Below are positions 1 through 5,010 of a stretch of 5,010 nt of DNA, piece after piece. Under the pieces are notes generated by a model. It saw only the letters and a program-made list of their open reading frames with translations, made no database searches and was not told the origin of the DNA. The stretch covers positions 1 through 5,010 of the forward strand of contig JASHTP010000463.1 of assembly GCA_030040495.1 (NCBI GenBank). The letters are read 5' to 3'. Position numbers and translations under genes: made by a program. Source of the stretch: Alphaproteobacteria bacterium (GTDB lineage Bacteria > Pseudomonadota > Alphaproteobacteria > ATCC43930 > CGMCC-115725). Each line of letters begins with the position of its first letter. Position 1 is the stretch's first letter.

Positions 1-28
1 TATCGACGGCGAGACACGCCGGGCTCAT
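1..28 (-). CDS. Start of a fifth gene in the liv operon, cut by the left edge
   Basis: An ATG at 28-26 overlaps the livF stop codon as ATGA, the same arrangement seen at the two ATG-started junctions upstream in the operon. Nine codons are visible (MSPACLAVD) before the window ends. A strong Shine-Dalgarno, AAGGAGGT at 45-38, lies 9 bases upstream inside the livF coding sequence and is the best ribosome site in the window. Nine residues are too few to identify a product. In related bacteria liv operons are often followed by enzymes for the imported compound, but nothing here shows which. The start is well supported; the function is unknown. Confidence 0.7.
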
Positions 29-759
29 CCTGCCGCCACCTCCTTGATGTTGCCGCCGAGATAGGCCTCGCGGATGCGCGGATCGTTGCGCACGGCCGAA
101 GCCGGGCCTTCCAGGAACTTGCGGCCGAGCTCCATGACGATCGCCCGGTCGGAGACGAGGAGCGCGCCGTGCACGTTCTGCTCGACGATGAGCACGGTGA
201 CGCCGGCCGCGGCGATCGCGCGCACGGTGGCGAAAACCTCGTTCTGCATCTTGGGCGAGAGCCCGAGCGACGGCTCGTCGAGCAGCAGCAGCGACGGGCT
301 GGTCAGCAGCACCATCGCGGTCTCGAGAATCTGCTGCTCTCCGCCGGAGAGATTGCCGGCCTGGACCGGCCATTTGCGCCGCAGCATGGGGAACATGGCG
401 GTGACGCGCTCGATCGCCGCGCGCCGCCCGCGCGCCGCCAGGCTGTAGCCGCCCATCTTGAGGTTCTCGCCGACGCTCATCAGCGGAAAATTGCAACGGC
501 CCTGCGGTACGAAGCCGATGCCGCGCGCGAGCCGGTCCCACGGCGCCAGCCGCTCGATCTCCTCGCCCTTGAAGACGATGTGCCCGGCGAAGATGCGGTT
601 GGTGCCGTAGACGGCGCGCAGCAAGGTCGATTTGCCGGCGCCGTTGCCGCCGATGAGCGTAGTGATGCTGCCGGGCGCCAGCCTGGTCGAGAAGTCGCGG
701 ACGATCGGCACCTCGCCATAGCCCGCGGTCAGCCCCATGATCTCCAGCGCCGGGGTCAC
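25..759 (-). CDS. livF: Branched-chain amino-acid type ABC transporter ATP-binding protein LivF
   Basis: A cytoplasmic ATPase of 244 residues, the usual LivF length, which pairs with LivG to power import through LivH/LivM. Visible motifs are Walker A GGNGAGKST (37-45), Q-loop Gln86 in FVPQGR, signature LSGGEQQ (137-143), Walker B LLLLDEP (157-163) with catalytic Glu162, and a C-terminal NDPRIREAYLGG segment typical of LivF. The switch position reads VEQN, so Gln194 stands where most ABC ATPases have histidine; LivF proteins normally have this. The start is GTG at 759-757, overlapping the livG stop as GTGA, with GGAGG four bases upstream. The next in-frame ATG (codon 8) would cut into the first conserved strand. 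The transported compound cannot be read from this subunit. Confidence 0.95.
   Translation of the reverse strand: MTPALEIMGLTAGYGEVPIVRDFSTRLAPGSITTLIGGNGAGKSTLLRAVYGTNRIFAGHIVFKGEEIERLAPWDRLARGIGFVPQGRCNFPLMSVGENLKMGGYSLAARGRRAAIERVTAMFPMLRRKWPVQAGNLSGGEQQILETAMVLLTSPSLLLLDEPSLGLSPKMQNEVFATVRAIAAAGVTVLIVEQNVHGALLVSDRAIVMELGRKFLEGPASAVRNDPRIREAYLGGNIKEVAAG
38..45 (-). promoter_or_regulatory. Strong Shine-Dalgarno for the gene starting at base 28
   Basis: The minus strand reads AAGGAGGT, an eight-base complement to the 3' end of 16S rRNA, followed by nine bases and then ATG at 28. It lies within the last codons of livF (Lys-Glu-Val). It decides that the ATGA at 28-25 is a real stop/start overlap and not a chance ATG. 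Confidence 0.75.
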
Positions 760-1547
760 GACGCCTCCGCCACGTGATCGCCGTGCTCGTCGATGCCGAG
801 ATAGGCGTCGAGCACGCGCGGATCGCCATGCACCTCGGCCGGCGGGCCTTCGGTCAGCTTGCGGCCCTGGTCGAAGACGACGACGCGATCGCAGAGCCCG
901 GTGATGAACTCGACATTGTGCTCGATGATCAGGAAGCTGACGCCGGCTTCGTTGGCCTTGCGCAGGATTCCCGCGACCTCGTTGATTCGCGTCGGGTTCA
1001 CGCCGGCGACGGGCTCGTCGAGCACGACGAGACGCGGCTTCGACATCAGCACGGCGGCGAGAGCCAGGAGCTTCTTCTGGCCGTAGGAGAGAATGCTTGC
1101 CGGCGCGGCGGCGAGGCGCGTCAGCCCCACCAGATCGAGGAGCTCGCGCGCGCGCGCCTCGGCCGCGGCGCGGGCGGCGCGATAGCGGCCGGTGCGCAGC
1201 AGCGCGTCGTGCCAGCCGACCGTGCGGAACGGCTCGATCGCGACCAGGAGATTGGCGACGAGGTCGAACTGGTCGTAGACGCGCACCGTCTGAAAGGTAC
1301 GCACCAGCCCGGCGCGCGCGATCCGCTGCGGCGGAAGTCCGGTGATGTCGGCGCCGTCGAGCGTCACCCGGCCGCGATCGGGTCGCTGGAAGCCGCTGAT
1401 GCAGTCGATCGTCGTGCTCTTGCCCGAGCCGTTCGGCCCGATCAGTCCGGTGATCGCGCCGGCAGCAACGCCGAAGGAGACATCGGCCACGGCATGCACG
1501 CCGCGATAGGCCTTGGCGAGGCCGTCGACCTCGAGCAGGGCGGTCAT
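756..1547 (-). CDS. livG: Branched-chain amino-acid type ABC transporter ATP-binding protein LivG
   Basis: The second cytoplasmic ATPase of the importer, 263 residues. Visible motifs are Walker A GPNGSGKST (37-45), Q-loop Gln86 in VRTFQ, the long helical insert usual in LivG (about 105-145), signature LSYGQ (153-157), Walker B LVVLDEP (173-179) with catalytic Glu178, D-loop AGVNP (181-185) and switch His210 in IIEHN. The C-terminal GDPRVLDAYLG (241-251) is the BCA-type ABC tail. The start is the ATG at 1547-1545, which overlaps the livM stop as ATGA. The frame stays open far upstream to about 2291, but that stretch is out-of-frame livM with low-complexity Arg/Ala sequence and is not part of the protein. 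No clear Shine-Dalgarno precedes the ATG, so translation probably depends on coupling to livM. Confidence 0.95.
   Translation of the reverse strand: MTALLEVDGLAKAYRGVHAVADVSFGVAAGAITGLIGPNGSGKSTTIDCISGFQRPDRGRVTLDGADITGLPPQRIARAGLVRTFQTVRVYDQFDLVANLLVAIEPFRTVGWHDALLRTGRYRAARAAAEARARELLDLVGLTRLAAAPASILSYGQKKLLALAAVLMSKPRLVVLDEPVAGVNPTRINEVAGILRKANEAGVSFLIIEHNVEFITGLCDRVVVFDQGRKLTEGPPAEVHGDPRVLDAYLGIDEHGDHVAEAS
764..768 (-). promoter_or_regulatory. Ribosome binding site supporting the GTG start of livF
   Basis: The minus strand reads GGAGG at 768-764, four bases before the GTG at 759. The spacing is short but usable. It lies inside the 3' end of livG and, with the GTGA overlap, favours the GTG over the ATG seven codons downstream. 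Confidence 0.55.
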
Positions 1548-2485
1548 TCGAGCGCCGCGCGCAAGGCGGCGAGCCGGCGGTCGGCGAACCAGCCGGCGGC
1601 TCCGCGCGGCAGCGCCAGCATAGCGACCACCAGGATGGCGCCGTAGATCACCATGCGGAGATCGTTGGAGAAGCGCAGCGCCTCGGGCAGCGCCACCATC
1701 ACCATCCCGGCCAGCACCACGCCCCAGAAGCTGCCCGCGCCGCCGATGATCACCACGATCAGGAAGGTCTGCATATAGTAGAAATCGAGGAACAGCGGAT
1801 CCACCACCTTGAGATAGAAGACATAGATCGCGCCGGCAACGCCGGTGACGACGGCGGAGAGCGCGAAGGCGGCGAGCTTGTAGGGCAGCGGCGACACGCC
1901 CTGAGACTGGGCGAGCGGCTCGTTCTGCTTGATCGCCCGGAGCGTGTCGCCGATCCGCGAGCCGCCGAGCGCGTAGAGGAAGCCGAGCGCGAGCACCGCG
2001 TAGGCGAGCACCAGGTAGTAGAAGCGCGTCGCCGTGGTGAAGCCGAAGCCGAAGAGACGCGGCGCCGGCAGGCCCGGGATGCCGAGCGGCCCGCGCGTCA
2101 AACTCACCCAGTCGCGCGCCACCAGGGCGCAGAGCAGCGCGAAGCTCAAGGTGATGATGACGAAGGCATGCCGCCTGGTGCGCAGAATCGGCAGGCCGAT
2201 CGCCAGCGCCACCGCTGCGTTGACCAAAGCCGCCACCAGCAGCCCCGCCCAGAAGCTGCCGCCGAGCCGCGTCACGGTCAGCGCCGAGCAATAGCCGCCG
2301 ATGCCCCAGAAGCCGAGCTGGGCGAAGGAGAGCAGGCCGGCATAGCCGTAGACGAGGTTGAGCGCCGCCGCCGCGACGGTGAAGACCACGCCGGAGAGCG
2401 CGACGCCGGTCAGGTAGTTGGAACCGAAGGCGGGCGGCAGGGCGGCGAGCGCCAGCGCCGCGGCGGCAAGCGGGAGCTGTCTCAT
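1544..2485 (-). CDS. livM: Branched-chain amino-acid type ABC transporter permease LivM
   Basis: An inner-membrane permease of 313 residues that forms the pore with LivH. It has roughly eight to nine hydrophobic segments (about 5-20, 26-45, 50-70, 78-99, 106-123, 156-173, 205-225, 240-265, 278-293). Family signatures are NLVYGYAGLLSFAQ (43-56), the loop TRGPLGIPGLP (130-140), the ATPase-contacting EAA-type loop LRAIKQNEPLAQSQGV (182-197) and IIGGAGSFWG (246-255). The ATG at 2485-2483 overlaps the livH stop as ATGA. The upstream bases hold only a weak purine stretch, which again points to translational coupling. The N-terminus is shorter than in E. coli LivM but ordinary for proteobacterial homologues. 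Confidence 0.94.
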   Translation of the reverse strand: MRQLPLAAAALALAALPPAFGSNYLTGVALSGVVFTVAAAALNLVYGYAGLLSFAQLGFWGIGGYCSALTVTRLGGSFWAGLLVAALVNAAVALAIGLPILRTRRHAFVIITLSFALLCALVARDWVSLTRGPLGIPGLPAPRLFGFGFTTATRFYYLVLAYAVLALGFLYALGGSRIGDTLRAIKQNEPLAQSQGVSPLPYKLAAFALSAVVTGVAGAIYVFYLKVVDPLFLDFYYMQTFLIVVIIGGAGSFWGVVLAGMVMVALPEALRFSNDLRMVIYGAILVVAMLALPRGAAGWFADRRLAALRAALE

Positions 2486-3369
2486 CCGACCCGCATTCCG
2501 CCGCGCTGGAAGAGCCCGTCAGGCTTCACCAGCACCACGGCGATCATCAAGGTGAAGACCGCCGCTTCCTGCCAGATGATGTCGAAGAAGCCGCCGATCC
2601 AGCTTTCGATCATGCCGAGCGCCAGCGCGGCCGCGAAAGCGCCCGCCATGTTGCCGAGCCCGCCGATGATGACCAGGGCGAAGGCCTTGAAGATCATCGC
2701 CTGGCCCATCGCCGGCTGCACCAGCTGGATCGGCGCCAGCACGGCGCCGGCGAGCCCGCACAGCGCGGTGGCAAGCATGACGGCGTTGCGCGCCACCGTG
2801 CGCGGCCTGATGCCGACCATCAGCGCCGCGTCGCGGTTCTGCGCGATCGCGCGCATGGCGCGGCCGAACTGCGTCAGGATGAGGACGGCATAGAGCAGCG
2901 CGAAGGCGGCGACGGCGACGGCGCCGCCGATGATGCGCGACCAGGTGACGCGGATGGCACCGATGGTGACGCCGGCGAAGCCGAAGCTCGTGTCCACCAT
3001 GCGCGGTGTTGCGGTGAAGAGATACTGCATTCCATAGAGCAGGATCATCGAGATGCCCATGGTGATCAGGATGCTGCGCTCGAATTCGCCCTGGCCGAGC
3101 TTCGCCAGGAACAGCTCGTAGAGCACCAGCCCGGCGATCGCGGTCGCCGCCACCGAAACCGCCAGCGCCGGCCCGTAGAGCAGGCCGAAAGCGGGCAAGG
3201 CGAAGGCCATGGCGAAGGCGCCGAGCATGAGGAATTCGCCATGCGCGAAATTGATGATCTCGAGAACGCCGAAAATCAGGGCAAGCCCGACCGCAATCAG
3301 GGCATAGAGCAGGCCGAGCATCAGCCCGTTCACCGTCAATTGCAGAAGATAGGTCGCGGTAAGCTGCAT
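2482..3369 (-). CDS. livH: Branched-chain amino-acid type ABC transporter permease LivH
   Basis: The first gene of the operon, an inner-membrane permease of 295 residues with about eight hydrophobic segments (roughly 7-35, 43-61, 65-87, 100-120, 146-166, 196-216, 225-254, 268-283). The classic LivH signature INFAHGEFLMLGA is at 39-51, the EAA-type ATPase-contact loop GRAMRAIAQNRDAALMVGI at 169-187, and VIIGGLGNMAGA at 233-244. I start it at the ATG at 3369-3367. An adjacent in-frame TTG (3372-3370) would add one Met. Neither has a Shine-Dalgarno. A later ATG at codon 17 (3321-3319) has GGTGA eight bases upstream, but using it would remove the conserved NGL before the first membrane segment. 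A candidate RpoN promoter lies immediately upstream. Confidence 0.93.
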   Translation of the reverse strand: MQLTATYLLQLTVNGLMLGLLYALIAVGLALIFGVLEIINFAHGEFLMLGAFAMAFALPAFGLLYGPALAVSVAATAIAGLVLYELFLAKLGQGEFERSILITMGISMILLYGMQYLFTATPRMVDTSFGFAGVTIGAIRVTWSRIIGGAVAVAAFALLYAVLILTQFGRAMRAIAQNRDAALMVGIRPRTVARNAVMLATALCGLAGAVLAPIQLVQPAMGQAMIFKAFALVIIGGLGNMAGAFAAALALGMIESWIGGFFDIIWQEAAVFTLMIAVVLVKPDGLFQRGGMRVG

Positions 3370-3381
3370 CAAACAACATCT

Positions 3382-3397
3382 AGCAAGCGTTGTGCCA
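3382..3397 (-). promoter_or_regulatory. Candidate sigma-54 (RpoN) -24/-12 promoter for livHMGF
   Basis: The minus strand reads TGGCACA-ACGC-TTGCT. Against the sigma-54 consensus TGGCACG-N4-TTGCW this matches 11 of 12 defined positions. The invariant GG (3396-3395) and GC (3384-3383) are exactly ten bases apart. Counting the C at 3383 as -12 places +1 near 3371, two bases before the livH ATG. Such promoters need an enhancer-binding protein such as NtrC. I found no convincing upstream activator site in the window. Confidence 0.6.
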
Positions 3398-3413
3398 AGG
3401 CCGCCGCGTCATT

Positions 3414-3441
3414 TTTATCTTTATGGGCATGCATCTTGCAA
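3414..3441 (-). promoter_or_regulatory. Weak sigma-70-like alternative promoter for livHMGF
   Basis: On the minus strand TTGCAA (3441-3436) is followed by a 16-base spacer and GATAAA (3419-3414), which matches four of six bases of TATAAT. Transcription would start near 3407 and give a leader of about 38 bases. This is the conventional alternative to the RpoN-like site downstream of it. Both hexamers are imperfect and the region is locally AT-rich, so it may be chance. Confidence 0.25.
3425..3440 (+). promoter_or_regulatory. Candidate sigma-54 (RpoN) -24/-12 promoter for the binding-protein gene
   Basis: The plus strand reads GGGCATG-CATC-TTGCA. It matches 10 of 12 defined positions of TGGCACG-N4-TTGCW, with G for T at the first position and T for C at the sixth. 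The key GG (3426-3427) and GC (3438-3439) are ten bases apart. With C3439 as -12, +1 would be near 3451, giving a leader of about 44 bases that contains the GAGGG ribosome site. It is weaker than the divergent site on the other strand. Confidence 0.45.
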
Positions 3442-3454
3442 TTAGCCTTGCGAT

Positions 3455-3488
3455 GAGCGTAGGGACGAGACCGAGCGTTGGCAACGAG
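3455..3488 (+). repeat. Imperfect tandem direct repeat in the leader of the binding-protein gene
   Basis: GAGCGTAGGGACGAG (3455-3469) is followed after three bases by GAGCGTTGGCAACGAG (3473-3488). The units start 18 bases apart and share GAGCGT, GG and ACGAG. The second copy runs into the ribosome site and contains a small palindrome, CGTTG-G-CAACG (3476-3486). It could be a paired protein-binding site, a leader structure, or chance. Confidence 0.3.
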
Positions 3489-3490
3489 GG
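3486..3490 (+). promoter_or_regulatory. Ribosome binding site fixing the start of the binding-protein gene
   Basis: GAGGG lies four bases before the ATG at 3495. The frame is open upstream to 3390 with other possible starts (TTG 3390, ATG 3423, 3429 and 3453), but none has a comparable ribosome site. Only the ATG at 3495 gives a normal-length signal peptide. Confidence 0.7.
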
Positions 3491-3494
3491 TAAA

Positions 3495-4628
3495 ATGATT
3501 GCACGAGCATATATCGCCGCCGCCGCGATGGCGATCGCGCTGCCGTCGGCCGCTTCGGCGGAGACTATCGTCATCGGCTTCAGCGCCCCGGATACGGGGC
3601 CGGCGGCGACGGCGGCGCTGTGGCAGCGCTGGGGCGTCGACATCGCGCTCGACGAGATCAACAAGCAAGGCGGCCTGCTCGGCAAGAAGGTCGAGATCCT
3701 CGAAGAGGACAATCACTGCAACCCCTCCGAAGCGGTCAACGCCGCCAACAAGCTGGTCGAGGCCAAGGTGGCGGCGATCATCGGCGCGCATTGCAGCTCG
3801 GCCACGCTCGCCACCATGCCGATCATCAAGGACGCCAAGATCCCGATGGTCGAAGGCGTGGCGACGAGCCCGAAGATCACCGAGCTCTCGGGCGTCGGCG
3901 GCAACCCGTGGATCTTCCGCCTCAACCCGTCGGACCAGGACATGATGGTCGGGCTCGGGCGCTATCTGAAGGACCACACCAAGTTCCGCAAGGTCGCGGT
4001 CGTCGCCGAGGATTCCGACTTCGGCCGAGGCGGCGTCGCGGCCTTCGCCGACGTGGCGAAGGGTGACGACGTCACCATCGTCTCCACCGATTACTATCCG
4101 CAGAGCGAGCCCGACTTCACCACCATCCTGACGCGCGTGCAGCAGCTCCGGCCGGACGCGATCGCGCTCTTCCAGCTCGGCGGCGACCAGATCAACTTCC
4201 TGCGCAATGCCATGCAGATGGGCATGACCATCCCCTATACCGGCCGCGTCGAGCTCGGCGGCAAGAACATGCAGATCATCGAGGCCGGCGGCATGGAAGG
4301 CTCGGTGAGCGCCTGGCCCTACAGCCAGCTGATCGACTCGCCGATCAACAAGAAGTTCGTCGCCGAGACCGAGGCGAGGTACCACAGCATCCCGTACCTG
4401 CAGACCTGGGCCGGCTATGACAGCCTGCGGCTCATCGCGCAGGCGATCAAGAGCGCCAAGAGCGCCGAGCCGGCCAAAATCCGCGACGCCCTGCAGCACG
4501 CCACCTTCGTCAACGCCATGGGCCGCACCGTCACGTTCGACGATCACAACCAGGCGGGAACCACCATCGTCATCAACGAGGTCAGGGACCGCGCAGTCAA
4601 GGTCGCCAAGGTGCTGGAGCTGCGCTAG
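3495..4628 (+). CDS. livK: Periplasmic substrate-binding protein of the LIV-type ABC importer
   Basis: A 377-residue periplasmic binding protein (type 1 fold, Peripla_BP_6 / LIVBP family) that captures the ligand and delivers it to LivHM. Residues 1-22 form a Sec signal peptide: Arg4, a hydrophobic stretch and an ASA cleavage site before Glu23. There is no lipobox cysteine, so the mature protein is soluble. After cleavage Cys75 and Cys100 become residues 53 and 78, the numbering of the known disulfide in E. coli LIVBP. Ser101, Thr124 and Glu253 align with the LIVBP residues (Ser79, Thr102, Glu226) that hold the amino-acid backbone, so an alpha-amino-acid-like ligand is likely. The LIVBP Tyr18 region differs (PAATAALWQRWG), so the side chain recognised may not be Leu/Ile/Val. 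The symbol marks the family, not proven specificity. The gene is divergent from livHMGF and its 3' end overlaps cofC by 32 bases. Confidence 0.92.
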   Translation: MIARAYIAAAAMAIALPSAASAETIVIGFSAPDTGPAATAALWQRWGVDIALDEINKQGGLLGKKVEILEEDNHCNPSEAVNAANKLVEAKVAAIIGAHCSSATLATMPIIKDAKIPMVEGVATSPKITELSGVGGNPWIFRLNPSDQDMMVGLGRYLKDHTKFRKVAVVAEDSDFGRGGVAAFADVAKGDDVTIVSTDYYPQSEPDFTTILTRVQQLRPDAIALFQLGGDQINFLRNAMQMGMTIPYTGRVELGGKNMQIIEAGGMEGSVSAWPYSQLIDSPINKKFVAETEARYHSIPYLQTWAGYDSLRLIAQAIKSAKSAEPAKIRDALQHATFVNAMGRTVTFDDHNQAGTTIVINEVRDRAVKVAKVLELR

Positions 4629-5010
4629 CCGCTTCGCGCCAGTCGCGGAGATCCTCGGGACGGTCGAGGTCGAAGGCGAGAGCGGGCTCCTCGCACAGGC
4701 GAAAGCCGAGCCCGAGCTCCTCGGCCGCGGCGCGATGCGTGGCGAGGCTCGCCTCGCCGAAGCGGAACTCGAAGTGCGGCGCCGAGCCGGCGGCGAGATG
4801 GAGCGCGTTGGTGCCGAGCCGGTGCCGATCGGGTGCCGCCACCACCTCGGCCTCGACGGCGACGAGCGCCCGCAGCGCCCGGGCGGAGGCGAACGGCAGG
4901 TCGATCGGCAGCACCAGCAGATCGACGCTCGCGGCGGCGCAGATCGCGGCGCGCGCCTGGCGCAGCGCCGGATTGAGGCCGGCGCCGGGCGGCTCGAAGA
5001 GCGTGCGCAC
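4597..5010 (-). CDS. cofC: CofC-type guanylyltransferase of coenzyme F420 biosynthesis (3' part, cut by right edge)
   Basis: The C-terminal 137 residues are visible; the family is usually about 200-230 residues, so roughly the first 70-90 lie beyond the window. The first visible codon, GTG at 5010, is internal and not a start, because the conserved N-terminal nucleotide-binding segment is absent. Motifs in order are GAGLNPAL (9-16), LPIDLP (34-39), APDRHRLGTNAL (59-70), RFGEASLATH (83-92) and FDLDRPEDL (113-121), the last with the acidic pair Asp114/Asp116. This set marks CofC/FbiD rather than the related MobA. The enzyme couples GTP with a phosphorylated three-carbon acid (2-phospholactate, phosphoenolpyruvate or 3-phosphoglycerate, depending on lineage) to make the donor used by CofD/FbiA. 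Which acid is used here cannot be read from this fragment. It converges on livK with a 32-base overlap and no visible terminator. Confidence 0.88.
   Translation of the reverse strand: MRTLFEPPGAGLNPALRQARAAICAAASVDLLVLPIDLPFASARALRALVAVEAEVVAAPDRHRLGTNALHLAAGSAPHFEFRFGEASLATHRAAAEELGLGFRLCEEPALAFDLDRPEDLRDWREAASAAPAPWRP

Noticed and set aside
191..193. Glutamine in place of the switch histidine in LivF (Gln194), considered as a degenerate ATPase site
   Set aside because: The EQN sequence is usual in LivF proteins, including E. coli LivF, so it is a family trait and not damage.
774..1646. A 290-codon plus-strand open frame opposite livG
   Set aside because: It mirrors livG in a complementary frame and has no domain or ribosome site. 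The similar plus-strand frames at 169-777 and 2168-2893 fail for the same reason.
1548..2291. A 248-residue N-terminal extension open in frame with livG
   Set aside because: The extension is an out-of-frame reading of livM, rich in Arg and Ala. The ATG at 1547 gives normal LivG length and an ATGA overlap with livM.
3274..3304. A perfect 10-base direct repeat, AATCAGGGCA, 21 bases apart, upstream of livK and considered as an activator site
   Set aside because: On the minus strand both copies encode Ala-Leu-Ile in the repeated livH segment YALIAVGLALIFG, so the repeat is explained by coding. It is also not an inverted repeat as expected for NtrC-type sites.
2519..3379. A 286-codon minus-strand frame starting at ATG 3379, upstream of the livH ATG
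   Set aside because: It is livH read in another frame, with histidine/arginine-rich sequence and no membrane segments, whereas the livH frame shows all LivH signatures.
3369..4547. A 392-codon open frame on the minus strand opposite the binding-protein gene
   Set aside because: It is antisense to a well-supported gene, its sequence is low-complexity Asp/Arg/Ala/Leu/Val, and it has no recognisable motif. Such frames are a by-product of GC-rich codon use.
5008..5010. GTG at the right edge as the start of the CofC gene
   Set aside because: It would leave out the conserved N-terminal nucleotide-binding part of the family. The frame is still open at the edge, so the codon is best read as an internal valine.

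Overview
The window is GC-rich and densely packed and reads as a stretch of bacterial chromosome, most likely from a proteobacterium. An alphaproteobacterium is my best guess. That guess rests on the GC-rich codon use, a complete branched-chain amino-acid type (LIV/HAAT) ABC transporter of the kind these bacteria carry in many copies, and candidate RpoN promoters. It is inference and not a taxonomic assignment.

Layout. Bases 28 to 3369 on the minus strand hold a tightly coupled operon in the order livH (permease), livM (permease), livG (ATPase), livF (ATPase). Every junction is a 4-base stop/start overlap (ATGA, ATGA, GTGA). A fourth ATGA at the end of livF, preceded by a near-perfect Shine-Dalgarno, shows that a fifth gene begins at base 28 and runs off the left edge. 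A 125-base divergent region (3370-3494) separates this operon from a plus-strand gene for the periplasmic substrate-binding protein (3495-4628). Together the five complete genes encode every part of one importer: binding protein, two permeases and two ATPases. On the right, convergent to the binding-protein gene and overlapping it by 32 bases, is the 3' part of cofC on the minus strand. It encodes the guanylyltransferase of coenzyme F420 biosynthesis and is cut by the right edge.

Regulation. The divergent region carries two sequences resembling sigma-54 (RpoN) -24/-12 promoters, each with the invariant GG-N10-GC spacing, one facing each way. The livH-facing one matches 11 of the 12 defined consensus positions. 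Its predicted start point falls about two bases before the livH ATG, and that ATG has no Shine-Dalgarno, so a leaderless or nearly leaderless mRNA is possible. The livK-facing one matches 10 of 12 and would give a leader of about 44 bases carrying a GAGGG ribosome site. This suggests nitrogen- or activator-dependent control of the whole importer.

I see no RNA genes, insertion sequences, CRISPR arrays or convincing terminators. Apart from the 125-base divergent region, essentially all of the window is coding. The transporter is a known type. The points most worth a second look are the paired RpoN-like promoters, the possible leaderless start, the unseen fifth operon gene and the F420 gene in a proteobacterial-looking context.
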